The notes: a model not told the origin generated them from the letters alone. Positions 16,890 to 25,051 are shown, counted from the first letter of the stretch. The stretch: DNA of 64,000 nucleotides from CAIQPV01 sp963719855 (GCA_963719855.1 CAVRDK010000001.1:682001-746000), one strand, 5' to 3'. A program made the numbers and translations.

Positions 16890-17339
16890 TCAGCCGTGGA
16901 CGACCAGAATTAACTTGAACTCGGGCGATTCTTTCGCGGAATTTTTGGCCACATCGGCAACTGTGTACTTGTCTAGCGTAGCGAGAAAGTCGTCACGGGC
17001 GCTGATCAGCACGGATTTCAGTAAGCAGGTTCGTGTGATGATGCAATCGTCAGTCGCTGCATTGAAGCATTCGAGTAGTTCGAAATCGGGTTCCATTTTC
17101 CTGATCACATCCCCGACCACGATTTCATTCGCTGGACGTCCGAGCCTCAATCCGCCGTTCTTTCCCCGTATTGTATGGATGTAGCCCTGAATTCCCAGGT
17201 TATGCACCACCTTCACCAGATGGTTACGCGAAATCTTGTAGAAATTGGCCAATTCGGTGATCGTCACCATCTGGTCTTTCTTGTAGGCAAGATAAAGCAG
17301 GACGCGAATGGAATAATCGGCATACGAGGTCAAGCGCAT
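16890..17339 (-). CDS. nsrR: Rrf2-family nitric-oxide-sensing repressor NsrR
   Basis: 149 residues. It has an N-terminal winged helix typical of Rrf2 proteins (MRLTSYADYSIRVLLYLAY, ITELANFYKISRNHLVKVVH, a GGLRLGRPA wing) and three cysteines at 91, 99 and 105 in an ECFNAATDDCIITRTC arrangement, the Fe-S ligand pattern of NsrR and not IscR. NsrR represses NO-detoxification genes until its cluster is nitrosylated. No flavohaemoglobin or NO reductase lies nearby, so its targets are elsewhere. A candidate operator lies upstream at about 17397-17417. The gene is separate from IS copy 1 by 185 bases with no recognisable content. Confidence 0.85.
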   Translation of the reverse strand: MRLTSYADYSIRVLLYLAYKKDQMVTITELANFYKISRNHLVKVVHNLGIQGYIHTIRGKNGGLRLGRPANEIVVGDVIRKMEPDFELLECFNAATDDCIITRTCLLKSVLISARDDFLATLDKYTVADVAKNSAKESPEFKLILVVHG

Positions 17340-17396
17340 TTCATGCCTTTCAGTGTTAGTGCATTATTCTTGACGCAGCCATAATTAAGACGCCAA

Positions 17397-17417
17397 AAGG
17401 ATGTATTTTATGATTGC
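17397..17417. promoter_or_regulatory. Candidate NsrR operator upstream of nsrR
   Basis: AGGATGTATTT closely matches the published NsrR half-site AAGATGYATTT. The second half (TATGATTGC) is a poor match to the inverted half-site. It lies 58-78 bases upstream of the nsrR start, so autoregulation is possible. The call is weak because only one half-site is good. Confidence 0.3.
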
Positions 17418-17510
17418 AGTGTTTCCGACCGCTTCCCAATATACATCTTTAAAGAGTATTTTCACAGCACATCTGGTGCAATTCGCTTCGCTTATTGTCA
17501 CCCTGCTAAT

Positions 17511-18866
17511 CTATTGCCCTGCCACCGTCATATTCTCAACCAGAATCGAGCCGCACTGTCTTGAACCCTGCACCAGCACATCATTCCCCACTGCCGCGAT
17601 ATGCCGGTACATGTCTTTCAAATTTCCCGCGATGGTGAATTCTTCGACGGGATATTGAATCTCGCCGTTCTCTACCCAGAAGCCCGCCGCGCCGCGCGAA
17701 TAGTCGCCGGTGACGTGGTTGACTCCCTGTCCGAGCAACTCGGTCACGACCAGACCGCGTCCCATTTTTTTCAGCAGGCCGTCAAAGTCCAGTTTGCCCG
17801 GCTGCACGATGAGGTTGTGGTTGCCGCCTGCGTTGCCGGTGGTCTTCATGCCGAGTTTGCGGGCAGAATAGCTGCCAAGGAAATAGCCTTGCAGCATGCC
17901 TTTCTCCACGATGGCGCGATGCTGGGTTTTTACGCCTTCGTCGTCGAACGCGCCGCTGGCTAAGCCTCTGCGGATGTCCGGCACGTCGTCGATGCGGATA
18001 TTTTTCGAAAATACTTGTTTGCCGAGCTGGTCGAGCAGGAAGGAGGATTTGCGGTACAGGCTGCTACCGCTTACCGCGCCGACGAAATGGCCGATCAGGC
18101 TGGCGGCGACTGGGGCTTCATACAGCACCGGCACTTGCATGGTGCCGAGCTTGCGCCCTTTGAGACGGCGCAGGGCGCGTTCCGCAGCGATGCGCCCGAC
18201 CTCTTCCACCTTGAGCATCTCTGCTGCGTTGCGCGCCTCACTGTACCAGTAGTCGCGCTGCATGGCGCTGTTCTTCCCGGCGATGACAGCGCAACTGATG
18301 CTGTGGCGCGAGGTGGGGAAGCCGCCGATAAACCCCAGGCTGTTGGCATACACGAACTGAGCCTCATGCACGTTGACGTTGGCGCCTTCCGAATTGCTGA
18401 TGCGCTTGTCGCGTGCGAATGCGGCCTGCTCGCATTCGCGCGCCAGATCGATGGCCTGCTCCACATCCAGCTTCCAGGGGTGATAAAGATCGAGATCAGG
18501 GAATTCGGTGGCGAGCATATCCTGTTCCGGCAGCCCGGCGCAGTCGTCGCTGGCGGTGTAGCGCGCGATGCTCAGTGCGGCATTCACAGTGTCGCGCACC
18601 GCCTGCGGCGAGAAATCGCTGGTGCTGGCATTGCCGCGCCGCTGACCGATGAACACACTGACGGCAAGACCCTTGTCGCGGTTGTATTCGATGGTTTCGA
18701 CCTCGCCATGGCGCACGCTAACGGCTTGCCCGAAACCGTCCGAGATTTCCGCCGCGCAGGCGGTGGCGCCCTGCTGTTTGGCGTACTGGAGCATGTCGCG
18801 AGCAAGCTGGCGCAGGGTGTCGGCGGAATGGGAGAAGCTGTTTTCGGATTGTTTAATGATGTTCAT
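17511..18866 (-). CDS. pmbA: Metalloprotease subunit PmbA (TldE)
   Basis: 451 residues, family length. PmbA/TldE pairs with TldD to form a zinc protease that clips small peptides and modified antibiotics. Visible family segments are ISDGFGQAVSVRHGEVETIEYNRDKG near the start, GVKTQHRAIVEKGMLQGYF, the STTGNAGGNHNLIV-type strand and a C-terminal AGFWVENGEIQYPVEEFTIAGN. PmbA itself lacks the zinc ligands; tldD is not in the window. It is divergent from yjgA, with 70 bases between, as is common in proteobacteria. Confidence 0.95.
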   Translation of the reverse strand: MNIIKQSENSFSHSADTLRQLARDMLQYAKQQGATACAAEISDGFGQAVSVRHGEVETIEYNRDKGLAVSVFIGQRRGNASTSDFSPQAVRDTVNAALSIARYTASDDCAGLPEQDMLATEFPDLDLYHPWKLDVEQAIDLARECEQAAFARDKRISNSEGANVNVHEAQFVYANSLGFIGGFPTSRHSISCAVIAGKNSAMQRDYWYSEARNAAEMLKVEEVGRIAAERALRRLKGRKLGTMQVPVLYEAPVAASLIGHFVGAVSGSSLYRKSSFLLDQLGKQVFSKNIRIDDVPDIRRGLASGAFDDEGVKTQHRAIVEKGMLQGYFLGSYSARKLGMKTTGNAGGNHNLIVQPGKLDFDGLLKKMGRGLVVTELLGQGVNHVTGDYSRGAAGFWVENGEIQYPVEEFTIAGNLKDMYRHIAAVGNDVLVQGSRQCGSILVENMTVAGQ

Positions 18867-18936
18867 AACAGGAATTTCGCAAACGGTTTAGACGGAAGGC
18901 GTTATCATAACAACATTCATTTAATATTTCGCAGCT

Positions 18937-19494
18937 ATGCGCCATCAAGAAGACAACGAAGAAGAACTGGACTTGCCTCCCAGCAAGACCAAAATCAAGA
19001 AACAGATGCTCGATTTGCAGGACATCGGCGAACAGCTGGTTGCCCTGAACAAAGATCAGCTGAAGGAAGTCGACATCCCGGAAACCTTACGGGACGCCAT
19101 CATTGAGGCGAAGCGTATCACCAAGTTCGGTGCGATAAAACGCCAGATGCAGTACATCGGCAGGTTGATGCGCGATGTCGATCCCGCCCCCATTATCGCC
19201 AAACTGGAAGTCTGGGGCGGCAAGTCAAGCCAGCACATTGCCTACATGCATCGGGTGGAACGCTGGCGTGAGCGCCTGCTGGAAAGCGACAGTGCGCTCA
19301 CCGAATTCCTCGCCGACCACCCCGACGCCGATGCACAGCGGCTGCGCACGCTGATTCGCAATGCGCTCAAGGAAAAGGAACTGCTGAAACCGCCGAAAAG
19401 TTTCCGCGAGATTTTCCAGGTGCTGCGCGAGATATTGCCGGAACCCACTGCTACCCCATCTTCTACGTCAGCGGATTCGGATGCAGATGAATAG
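18937..19494 (+). CDS. darP: Ribosome-associated protein YjgA/DarP
   Basis: 185 residues of the DUF615 family. It is an all-helical, charged protein that associates with late 50S assembly intermediates in E. coli. The SKTKIKKQMLDLQDIGEQLV opening and the ETLRDAIIEAKRITKFGAIKRQMQYIGRLMR core are diagnostic. The C-terminus is extended by a Ser/Thr/Pro/Asp tail. It is divergent from pmbA. Its stop lies inside the start region of the esterase gene, so the two are probably co-translated. Confidence 0.93.
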   Translation: MRHQEDNEEELDLPPSKTKIKKQMLDLQDIGEQLVALNKDQLKEVDIPETLRDAIIEAKRITKFGAIKRQMQYIGRLMRDVDPAPIIAKLEVWGGKSSQHIAYMHRVERWRERLLESDSALTEFLADHPDADAQRLRTLIRNALKEKELLKPPKSFREIFQVLREILPEPTATPSSTSADSDADE

Positions 19495-20158
19495 CGTGTT
19501 GCCCCACATCACCCTCGAAACCGGCAAGTCCCCGCAGCACAGCATCATCTGGCTGCATGGCCTGGGTGCCGACGGCGAGGACTTCGTTCCCATCGCGGAG
19601 GAGATGAGCCTGCCGGTAGCGGTGCGTTATATTTTTCCGCACGCGCCCAAACAGCCGGTGACCATCAATGGCGGTTTCGTGATGCGCGCCTGGTATGACA
19701 TCGCCGCCGATGAAATCCATGCCCAGCAAGACGCCGCTGGCATACGCGCCTCGCAAGCAGAAATAGAAAAATTGATTGCGCAGGAAAAGCAGCGCGGCGT
19801 CGCGGCGGGAAATATTTTCCTCGCCGGATTCTCGCAAGGCGGCGCCATCGTGCTGCAAACCGGATTGCGCCATGCGGAAAAGCTCGGCGGCATCCTCGCG
19901 CTCTCCACCTATCTGCCGCTGGCAGAAACTCTGGTGGATGAGATTAACAATGCCGCGAAGGACACACCCATTTTCATGGCGCACGGACGCAACGATCCCA
20001 TCGTGCCTTACGCCCTTGGAAAAACATCGGCGGAGAAACTAAGCGGGCTGGGTTATCCACTGGAATGGCATGAATATTCTATGCAGCATTCAGTGTGCGT
20101 GGAAGAAGTGAGCGATATTGCGGCCTGGCTAACGCAGCGACTGAACACTCAGGGTTAA
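19487..20158 (+). CDS. Alpha/beta-hydrolase carboxylesterase (phospholipase/carboxylesterase family)
   Basis: About 223 residues. Visible are the oxyanion-side WLHGLGADGEDFVPIAEE, the nucleophile elbow GFSQGGAIV, the acid in MAHGRNDPIVP and the catalytic His in a MQHSVCVEE context. It matches the EstB/YpfH-type serine carboxylesterases that hydrolyse short-chain esters. It starts at the ATG at 19487 (or 19481), both overlapping the end of yjgA, and precedes aat by 50 bases. The natural substrate is not evident. Confidence 0.88.
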   Translation: MNSVLPHITLETGKSPQHSIIWLHGLGADGEDFVPIAEEMSLPVAVRYIFPHAPKQPVTINGGFVMRAWYDIAADEIHAQQDAAGIRASQAEIEKLIAQEKQRGVAAGNIFLAGFSQGGAIVLQTGLRHAEKLGGILALSTYLPLAETLVDEINNAAKDTPIFMAHGRNDPIVPYALGKTSAEKLSGLGYPLEWHEYSMQHSVCVEEVSDIAAWLTQRLNTQG

Positions 20159-20208
20159 TCCAAAAAACGGCAATTTAGCCACGGACTAACTCAAAATCAC
20201 CCCGCACC

Positions 20209-20907
20209 ATGATCGCACTGCTGCATGATGACACCCCATTTCCGCCGCTCGAACAGGCGTTACGAGAACCCAACGGCCTGCTCGCTGCGGGCGGCAGCCT
20301 GACCCCGGCGCGGTTGCTTGATGCTTATCGCCACGGCATCTTCCCCTGGTTCAATACCGACGACCCCATTCTGTGGTGGAGTCCAGACCCGCGCATGGTG
20401 CTATTCCCGGAGGAATTCAAGATTTCCAATTCGCTGCGCAAGACCTTGCACAACCGGGTCTACGAAGTGCGCACCGACACGGCCTTCGCGCAGGTGATGC
20501 ACGCCTGCGCCGCACCGCGCAACAAGCAGGCGGGCACCTGGATACACGAGGATATGATCGCTGCCTACACCGCACTGCACCGCATGGGCTATGCGCATTC
20601 GGTGGAAACGTGGAAGGATGGTGAACTGGCGGGTGGCCTGTATGGCATCGCCATCGGGCGCATGTTCTACGGCGAATCCATGTTCAGCCGCCGCAGCGAC
20701 GCCTCCAAGGTCGCGCTCGCCCATCTTGCCGCACAATTACATTGCTGGAACTTCCAGATGATCGATTGTCAGATGAATACGCCGCACCTTGCTTCACTCG
20801 GCGCACGCGAAATTCCGCGCACAGAATTCGTCCAGCGCCTGCAAGAATTGATACACTATCCGGACATCGCATCACCCTGGCGTTTCGACGAAACTTTGAA
20901 TTTTTAG
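20209..20907 (+). CDS. aat: Leucyl/phenylalanyl-tRNA-protein transferase
   Basis: 232 residues. Aat attaches Leu or Phe from aminoacyl-tRNA to N-terminal Arg/Lys of proteins, marking them for ClpS/ClpAP. Signature stretches are PNGLLAAGGSLTPARLLDAY, HGIFPWFNTDDPILWWSPDP, the GGLYGIAIGRMFYGESMFSR core and DCQMNTPHLASLGAREIPR. It is followed 8 bases later by the arginyl-type transferase bpt. The pair places both branches of N-end-rule tagging in one transcript, a common betaproteobacterial arrangement. Confidence 0.97.
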   Translation: MIALLHDDTPFPPLEQALREPNGLLAAGGSLTPARLLDAYRHGIFPWFNTDDPILWWSPDPRMVLFPEEFKISNSLRKTLHNRVYEVRTDTAFAQVMHACAAPRNKQAGTWIHEDMIAAYTALHRMGYAHSVETWKDGELAGGLYGIAIGRMFYGESMFSRRSDASKVALAHLAAQLHCWNFQMIDCQMNTPHLASLGAREIPRTEFVQRLQELIHYPDIASPWRFDETLNF

Positions 20908-20915
20908 AGGCCCCC

Positions 20916-21635
20916 GTGAATTTGTTGCATGACATTCCGTTATCGGCGTTGCAGTTCTACCTCACCGCCCCCTATCCGTGCAGCTACCTGCCGAATCGTA
21001 TGGCGCGCTCGCAGGTCGCCACGCCCAGCTTCCTGATTACCACGCAAGTCTATTCGGAACTGGTGCGGCGCGGTTTCCGCCGCAGCGGGACATTCACCTA
21101 CCGGCCGCGCTGCGATGCCTGCCGCGCCTGCGTGCCGGTGCGCGTCGTGGTGGATGCCTTCGCCTCCACCCGCTCGCAGCGCCGCGCCGTACGGCATCAC
21201 CGCAATCTGGAAGTATCGCTGCATACACTGCAAGACAGTGCGGAACATTTTGACTTGTACCAACGTTACCAGACTGCGCGCCACCGCGATGACGGCATGG
21301 AAAGCGACAGCCCGGAGCAGTACCGCAACTTCCTGCTGCAAAGCCATGTTGATTCCACGCTGATAGAGTTCCGCGAAAACGGCGTGCTGCGCATGGTGAG
21401 CCTGATCGACATACTCGACGACGGGCTGTCCTCGGTTTACACCTTCTACGATCCCGATGTAGCGCAAGCCAGTTTCGGCACCTACAATGTGCTGTGGCAG
21501 ATCGAACTATGCCGCAAACTGGAACTGGAATATCTCTACCTCGGTTACTGGATCAAGGAAAGCGGCAAAATGGCCTACAAGGCCAATTTTCAACCGCTGC
21601 AAGGACTGGTGGAGGGCGAATGGAAAACGCTTTAA
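20916..21635 (+). CDS. bpt: Leucyl-type aspartate/glutamate N-end transferase (Bpt/Ate family)
   Basis: 239 residues from a GTG at 20916 that has AGAGG upstream. The frame continues upstream into aat, but that part has no family similarity. The arginyl/leucyl transferase (ATE) signature is clear: CSYLPNRMARSQVA, paired cysteines in CDACRACVPVRV, RYQTARHRDDGM, and the C-terminal LYLGYWIKESGKMAYKANF. Bacterial members (Bpt) add Leu to N-terminal Asp/Glu. It probably shares a transcript with aat. A palindromic element follows the stop. Confidence 0.92.
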   Translation: MNLLHDIPLSALQFYLTAPYPCSYLPNRMARSQVATPSFLITTQVYSELVRRGFRRSGTFTYRPRCDACRACVPVRVVVDAFASTRSQRRAVRHHRNLEVSLHTLQDSAEHFDLYQRYQTARHRDDGMESDSPEQYRNFLLQSHVDSTLIEFRENGVLRMVSLIDILDDGLSSVYTFYDPDVAQASFGTYNVLWQIELCRKLELEYLYLGYWIKESGKMAYKANFQPLQGLVEGEWKTL

Positions 21636-21650
21636 ATCCAGACAAAATGT

Positions 21651-21750
21651 CCCCTCCCCTTTGCAGGGGGAGGGCTAGGGAGGGGGTAGAAACGCGTACA
21701 TTTCACCACTTCTACCCCCATCCTAACCTTCCCCCTGCAAGGGGGAAGGA
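21651..21750. repeat. Palindromic purine/pyrimidine-skewed repeat between bpt and pyrD
   Basis: The left arm (about 21651-21690, CCCCTCCCCTTTGCAGGGGG followed by an AGGG-rich part and GTAGA) is mirrored by the right arm (about 21711-21750, TCTACCCCCATCC then CTTCCCCCTGCAAGGGGG). Each arm also contains its own small GCAGGGGG-type palindrome. It resembles dispersed MITE/REP-like elements and could terminate transcription from bpt. Confidence 0.75.
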
Positions 21751-21796
21751 ACTGTTTTTTGATCCCAGCTTGTCCTAAATTTAGGAAAATAAATTG

Positions 21797-22801
21797 ATGT
21801 ATCCACTGCTCCGCCCGCTGCTGTTTAGCCTCGATCCTGAAACCGCCCACCACGCCACGCTGGATGCGCTGAAGACCGCGCACAATCTCGGCCTGCTGTG
21901 CGCCAAACACCCCGCAGCCAACCCGCGCACGGTGATGGGCTTGACCTTCCCCAACCCTGTCGGTTTGGCCGCCGGAATGGACAAGAACGGCACCTACATA
22001 AACGCGCTGGCCGCGCTGGGCTTTGGCTTTATCGAGGTCGGCACCGTCACGCCACGCCCCCAACCGGGCAACCCCAAGCCGCGCCTATTCCGCCTACCCA
22101 AGGCGCAAGCCATCATCAACCGCATGGGCTTCAACAATCTCGGCGTGGATGCGCTCGTCGAAAACGTAAAGCGCGCAAAGTACCGTGGCATCCTCGGCAT
22201 CAACATCGGCAAAAATTTCGACACCCCGATTGAAAAGGCGGCGGACGACTACTTGATCGGCCTGCGCAAGGTTTACACCCACGCCAGCTACGTCGCCATC
22301 AACATCTCCTCGCCCAACACCAAGAACCTGCGCCAGTTGCAGGGCGGCGACGAACTCGATGCGCTGCTGGAACAACTGAAAGCCGAACAGGAACATCTGG
22401 CTGAATTGCACGGAAAATATGTGCCGCTGGCCGTGAAGATCGCACCCGATCTGGACAAGGAACAAATCCAGCAAATCGCTGCACTTTTGATACGCCACCG
22501 CATAGACAGCGTGATCGCCACCAACACCACGCTGTCGCGCGAGGGAGTGGAAAACCTGCCGCATGGCAACAAAGCAGGCGGACTGAGCGGCGCCCCCGTG
22601 CGCGAAAAATCCACCGCCGTCATCCGCGAACTCGCCGCAGCGCTCAATGGAACATTGCCCATCATCGGCGTGGGCGGCATCCTCAGCGGTGCGGACGCCG
22701 TGGAAAAAATTCAGGCAGGCGCAGCACTGGTGCAGATATACAGCGGATTGATCTATCGCGGCCCGGATTTGGTCGGCGAGGTCATAACGGCATTATCGTA
22801 G
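21797..22801 (+). CDS. pyrD: Dihydroorotate dehydrogenase (quinone), class 2
   Basis: 334 residues from the ATG at 21797; the upstream TTG is less likely. It is a membrane-associated FMN enzyme that oxidises dihydroorotate with quinone in pyrimidine synthesis. The N-terminal helix YPLLRPLLFSLDPE is the class 2 membrane/quinone hairpin. FMN and active-site motifs include GLAAGMDKNG, INRMGFNNLG, INISSPNTKNLRQLQ and IIGVGGILSGADAVEKIQAGA. The stop TAG (22799-22801) lies in the left arm of a perfect hairpin. It is a single gene on the plus strand. Confidence 0.97.
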   Translation: MYPLLRPLLFSLDPETAHHATLDALKTAHNLGLLCAKHPAANPRTVMGLTFPNPVGLAAGMDKNGTYINALAALGFGFIEVGTVTPRPQPGNPKPRLFRLPKAQAIINRMGFNNLGVDALVENVKRAKYRGILGINIGKNFDTPIEKAADDYLIGLRKVYTHASYVAINISSPNTKNLRQLQGGDELDALLEQLKAEQEHLAELHGKYVPLAVKIAPDLDKEQIQQIAALLIRHRIDSVIATNTTLSREGVENLPHGNKAGGLSGAPVREKSTAVIRELAAALNGTLPIIGVGGILSGADAVEKIQAGAALVQIYSGLIYRGPDLVGEVITALS

Positions 22802-22824
22802 GTGCGAATTCATTCGCACCTACG
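22797..22824. repeat. Perfect 12-bp hairpin containing the pyrD stop codon
   Basis: CGTAGGTGCGAA (22797-22808), loop TTCA and TTCGCACCTACG (22813-22824) are exact reverse complements. The pyrD TAG is in the left arm. There is no T-run, so it is not a classical terminator. It is probably a dispersed palindrome that supplies the stop codon, as seen at dapC. Confidence 0.75.
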
Positions 22825-22870
22825 CGGGATTTGTGGATCTGTTAAATAACTGTTGAACGTCGAGGTTCTG

Positions 22871-23947
22871 ATGCGCTATATCTACAAAGCCGCGTGGTCC
22901 GTGGTGGGCGGAATCTTTTTGCCAAAGGATGCACAACCTATTGAACTCTACCGATCAGAACATTGCCGATTTATTTTGACTAACAACCCCGATATCCTTC
23001 TCACTGACATCGACACAGGACTTGCTGTTGGTCGTTTAATGCTGACTGGTCTTGAAGATCAACGTAATGCAGAGTTTCCTGCCGCACTTGAAGCTGCGGT
23101 TCAAGAGATCAAGACCGAACGCGCTAATAAATTCGGATCACAAGCACTTGTCTTGGTTGTCGAGGCAAATGGCGAGATTGATGCGAAGATAGGGGAATCA
23201 TCGCGGGAGTACTCTGAATTTATCGTCACGTTTGATGCCGTAGATAAACGGAAAGTGGCACGGATTCACCAAAGCGAAATTGAGTCAATGAAGTTGGCGG
23301 TAGCTTTTGAAAGTGAACCGCCTTCAAGATTTTCTATACTTGGTGAAGGTGTCTACTTAACAAATGAAGCAGGCAAAATCATTTACAGCATTAGCTTCTC
23401 AATGTCCGGCGAAGCGGCTGTCTCCACCAGTTTGTCAGACGAAAGAGTTGGGCAGATATCTTCTCGATACGCCATGCTCCAGAAATCTAACGATATGGAA
23501 TCGATAGAGCGGCTCTTTTCACAGATGGCCGACTATGAAACTGACAGGCTTAAAGCATTCCTATTTGGCTGGACGGCTTTAGAAAGATTGATCGCAAAGG
23601 CATTCAAGACCTACGAACATGCATTTCTTTCACCTTTGACTAATGCTGACCAGACAACTCTGCGCGAAATATTTTTAGATCGAATCAAAGATGTTATGAA
23701 GGACAAGTACAGGCTTGCAGATAAGTTTATTGCGGTTGCGTCCGTACTATTTCCAAGAGCATCCGATAACGAAATGCAGGAGGACATTAAGCAATTCCGC
23801 CAGCTAAAGCAACTTCGTGATTCGATTTCTCACGGTGAAGAGTTTTTTGAGAAAGACTTACCCATCCACGAACTTTCTGCGCTACTTCGCAAGTATGTTC
23901 TTGCTCATGTAACAACCACCAATTCTGCACTCATCACGGACGTATAA
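22871..23947 (+). CDS. Apea-like HEPN domain protein of unknown function
   Basis: 358 residues from the ATG at 22871 (GAGG just upstream; an in-frame TTG at 22853 is less likely). The N-terminal ~215 residues are not recognised. The C-terminal ~130 residues are helical: FLFGWTALERLIAKAFKTYE, then a QFRQLKQLRDSISHGEEFF segment with an R-x4-H motif (R316, H321), the hallmark of HEPN RNases, and a closing helix. HEPN proteins with this motif are usually RNases in toxin-antitoxin, abortive infection or RNA-stress systems. No antitoxin-like partner is adjacent. Lower GC than the neighbouring pyrD suggests it may be acquired. Function is not assignable. Confidence 0.6.
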   Translation: MRYIYKAAWSVVGGIFLPKDAQPIELYRSEHCRFILTNNPDILLTDIDTGLAVGRLMLTGLEDQRNAEFPAALEAAVQEIKTERANKFGSQALVLVVEANGEIDAKIGESSREYSEFIVTFDAVDKRKVARIHQSEIESMKLAVAFESEPPSRFSILGEGVYLTNEAGKIIYSISFSMSGEAAVSTSLSDERVGQISSRYAMLQKSNDMESIERLFSQMADYETDRLKAFLFGWTALERLIAKAFKTYEHAFLSPLTNADQTTLREIFLDRIKDVMKDKYRLADKFIAVASVLFPRASDNEMQEDIKQFRQLKQLRDSISHGEEFFEKDLPIHELSALLRKYVLAHVTTTNSALITDV

Positions 23948-24019
23948 AAAATGATGGAATGATCGGACAAAACGTTAATTTTCTAAATGGCACTTCTGGC
24001 GCGGCAGAAACAAAACAAA

Positions 24020-24418
24020 TCACCAAACCCTACTCTTAAACTTCTCGATCTCACGCCGATCCCGCTTGGTCGGTCTTCCCTCATGCGCCGTTGGCTCAGG
24101 TTGCGCCTTTAATTCCAGAGCGAGCGCTTCGCGCCGCAAGCGGCTTTCTTCTGTTTCCTGATAGAGCTTCTGCGCCTCGGTAGCAGGGCCGCGTTTGCTG
24201 GACAGCGCCAGCACTTCTATCACATGTTGGTACGGCCCGAGGCGGATGCTGAGGGTATCGCCTGCGGCAAGCAATTTGGCAGGTTTGACGCGCGCGCCTT
24301 CAACCAGCACCTTGCCGCATTCCACCGCATCGGCTGCGAGGGAACGAGTCTTGAAGAAGCGCGCGGCCCACAGCCATTTGTCTATGCGCAGTTTTTCTTG
24401 TTCGGTTTTGGTGTTCAT
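24020..24418 (-). CDS. hslR: Heat-shock protein 15, ribosome-recycling S4-domain RNA-binding protein
   Basis: 132 residues. The S4 RNA-binding domain begins LRIDKWLWAARFFKTRSLA, continues AVECGKVLVEGARVKPAKLL, and is followed by a basic C-terminal tail ending RDRREIEKFKSRVW. This is typical of Hsp15, which binds stalled 50S subunits carrying peptidyl-tRNA. It starts at the ATG at 24418. It is convergent with the HEPN gene and 72 bases from it. Confidence 0.93.
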   Translation of the reverse strand: MNTKTEQEKLRIDKWLWAARFFKTRSLAADAVECGKVLVEGARVKPAKLLAAGDTLSIRLGPYQHVIEVLALSSKRGPATEAQKLYQETEESRLRREALALELKAQPEPTAHEGRPTKRDRREIEKFKSRVW

Positions 24419-24832
24419 GTAATTATGGTTAGAACAAATCAGCCAGTTAGTTACGCAGTTATGTAAACCACCGCCTCTGCCGGAGATACTTGAAAAGGCT
24501 ATGCCGCTACGGCATTTAAAGTTTCCATGATGAAATCAAATTTTTCCGTATTGATTAAGAATAGGATTTCAGGACTATTGAGTCAAGATAACTTCAGTGC
24601 CATGAACGCTAAATTGACGTAGAAACTCTGGTTATTCTGGATTTTACTTTTTAGCTTCTTTTAGCGGCTTTCCTCATGCTACCCGCTATGCGGGTGGTGT
24701 GCCTTAACTAAATTTGCAACGATTCAATGTTTTCTATATCATTCGCAACCTTGCTTTGGGAGCAAGATGTCGGGAGTTTGAATCTTTCTACCCGATCAGA
24801 TTTAACAAGTCGAATTGGTGACCGAAAGAATT
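24419..24832. other. Gene-poor spacer before the tRNA cluster
   Basis: About 410 bases without a supported protein gene. It holds two short hairpins (ATGCCGCTACGGCAT near 24501 and ACCCGCTATGCGGGT near 24680) and, at 24750-24798, the decayed 3' half of a tRNA-Pro. The promoter for the tRNA genes should be here but no clear motif is visible. Confidence 0.55.
24750..24798 (+). pseudogene. Decayed tRNA-Pro (UGG), 3' half only
   Basis: The sequence reads as an anticodon arm CTTGC-TTTGGGA-GCAAG (anticodon TGG), then ATGTC, a weakened T arm GGGAG-TTTGAAT-CTTTC and an acceptor-like TACCCGATCA. This follows the 3' half of betaproteobacterial tRNA-Pro(UGG), with TTTGAAT for the expected TTCGAAT and TCA for CCA. 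No matching D arm or 5' acceptor strand (expected CGGGTA-like) is found upstream. It sits 34 bases before tRNA-Arg, where an intact tRNA-Pro is common in related cluster orders. Confidence 0.65.
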
Positions 24833-24909
24833 GTGCCCGTAGCTCAACCGGATAGAGCACCAGCCTTCTAAGCTGGGGGTTACAGGTTCGATTCCTGTCG
24901 GGCACACCA
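24833..24909 (+). tRNA. tRNA-Arg (anticodon UCU)
   Basis: 77 bases including the encoded CCA. Acceptor GTGCCCG pairs with CGGGCAC. The D arm contains GCTC...GAGC, the anticodon arm CCAGC-CTTCTAA-GCTGG gives TCT, and the T arm CAGG-TTCGATT-CCTG is intact. It is followed 26 bases later by tRNA-His, probably on one transcript. Confidence 0.96.
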
Positions 24910-24935
24910 GACAGTGCGGCTTGAGTCAGTTCAAT

Positions 24936-25012
24936 GGTGGTCGTAGCTCAGCTGGTAGAGCCCCGGATTGTGATTCCGGTTGTCGTGGGTTCGAGCCCCA
25001 TCGATCACCCCA
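24936..25012 (+). tRNA. tRNA-His (anticodon GUG)
   Basis: 77 bases with encoded CCA and the extra 5' G typical of tRNA-His. The anticodon arm CCGGA-TTGTGAT-TCCGG gives GTG. The T arm GTGGG-TTCGAGC-CCCAT is intact. A strong terminator follows at 25019. Confidence 0.96.
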
Positions 25013-25018
25013 ATATAA

Positions 25019-25051
25019 AACCCGCTAATTTAATAGGTTAGCGGGTTTTTT
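25019..25051 (+). terminator. Rho-independent terminator of the tRNA cluster
   Basis: AACCCGCTAA (25019-25028) and TTAGCGGGTT (25038-25047) form a perfect 10-bp stem with a 9-base loop, followed by a T-run. Confidence 0.93.

Noticed and set aside
18015..19106. 363-codon plus-strand open frame opposite pmbA
   Set aside because: It runs antisense to a clear pmbA gene, has no family resemblance and is explained by GC-rich third positions.
24708..24905. 65-codon minus-strand frame across the tRNA cluster
   Set aside because: It is the reverse complement of tRNA sequence; such frames are common artefacts.
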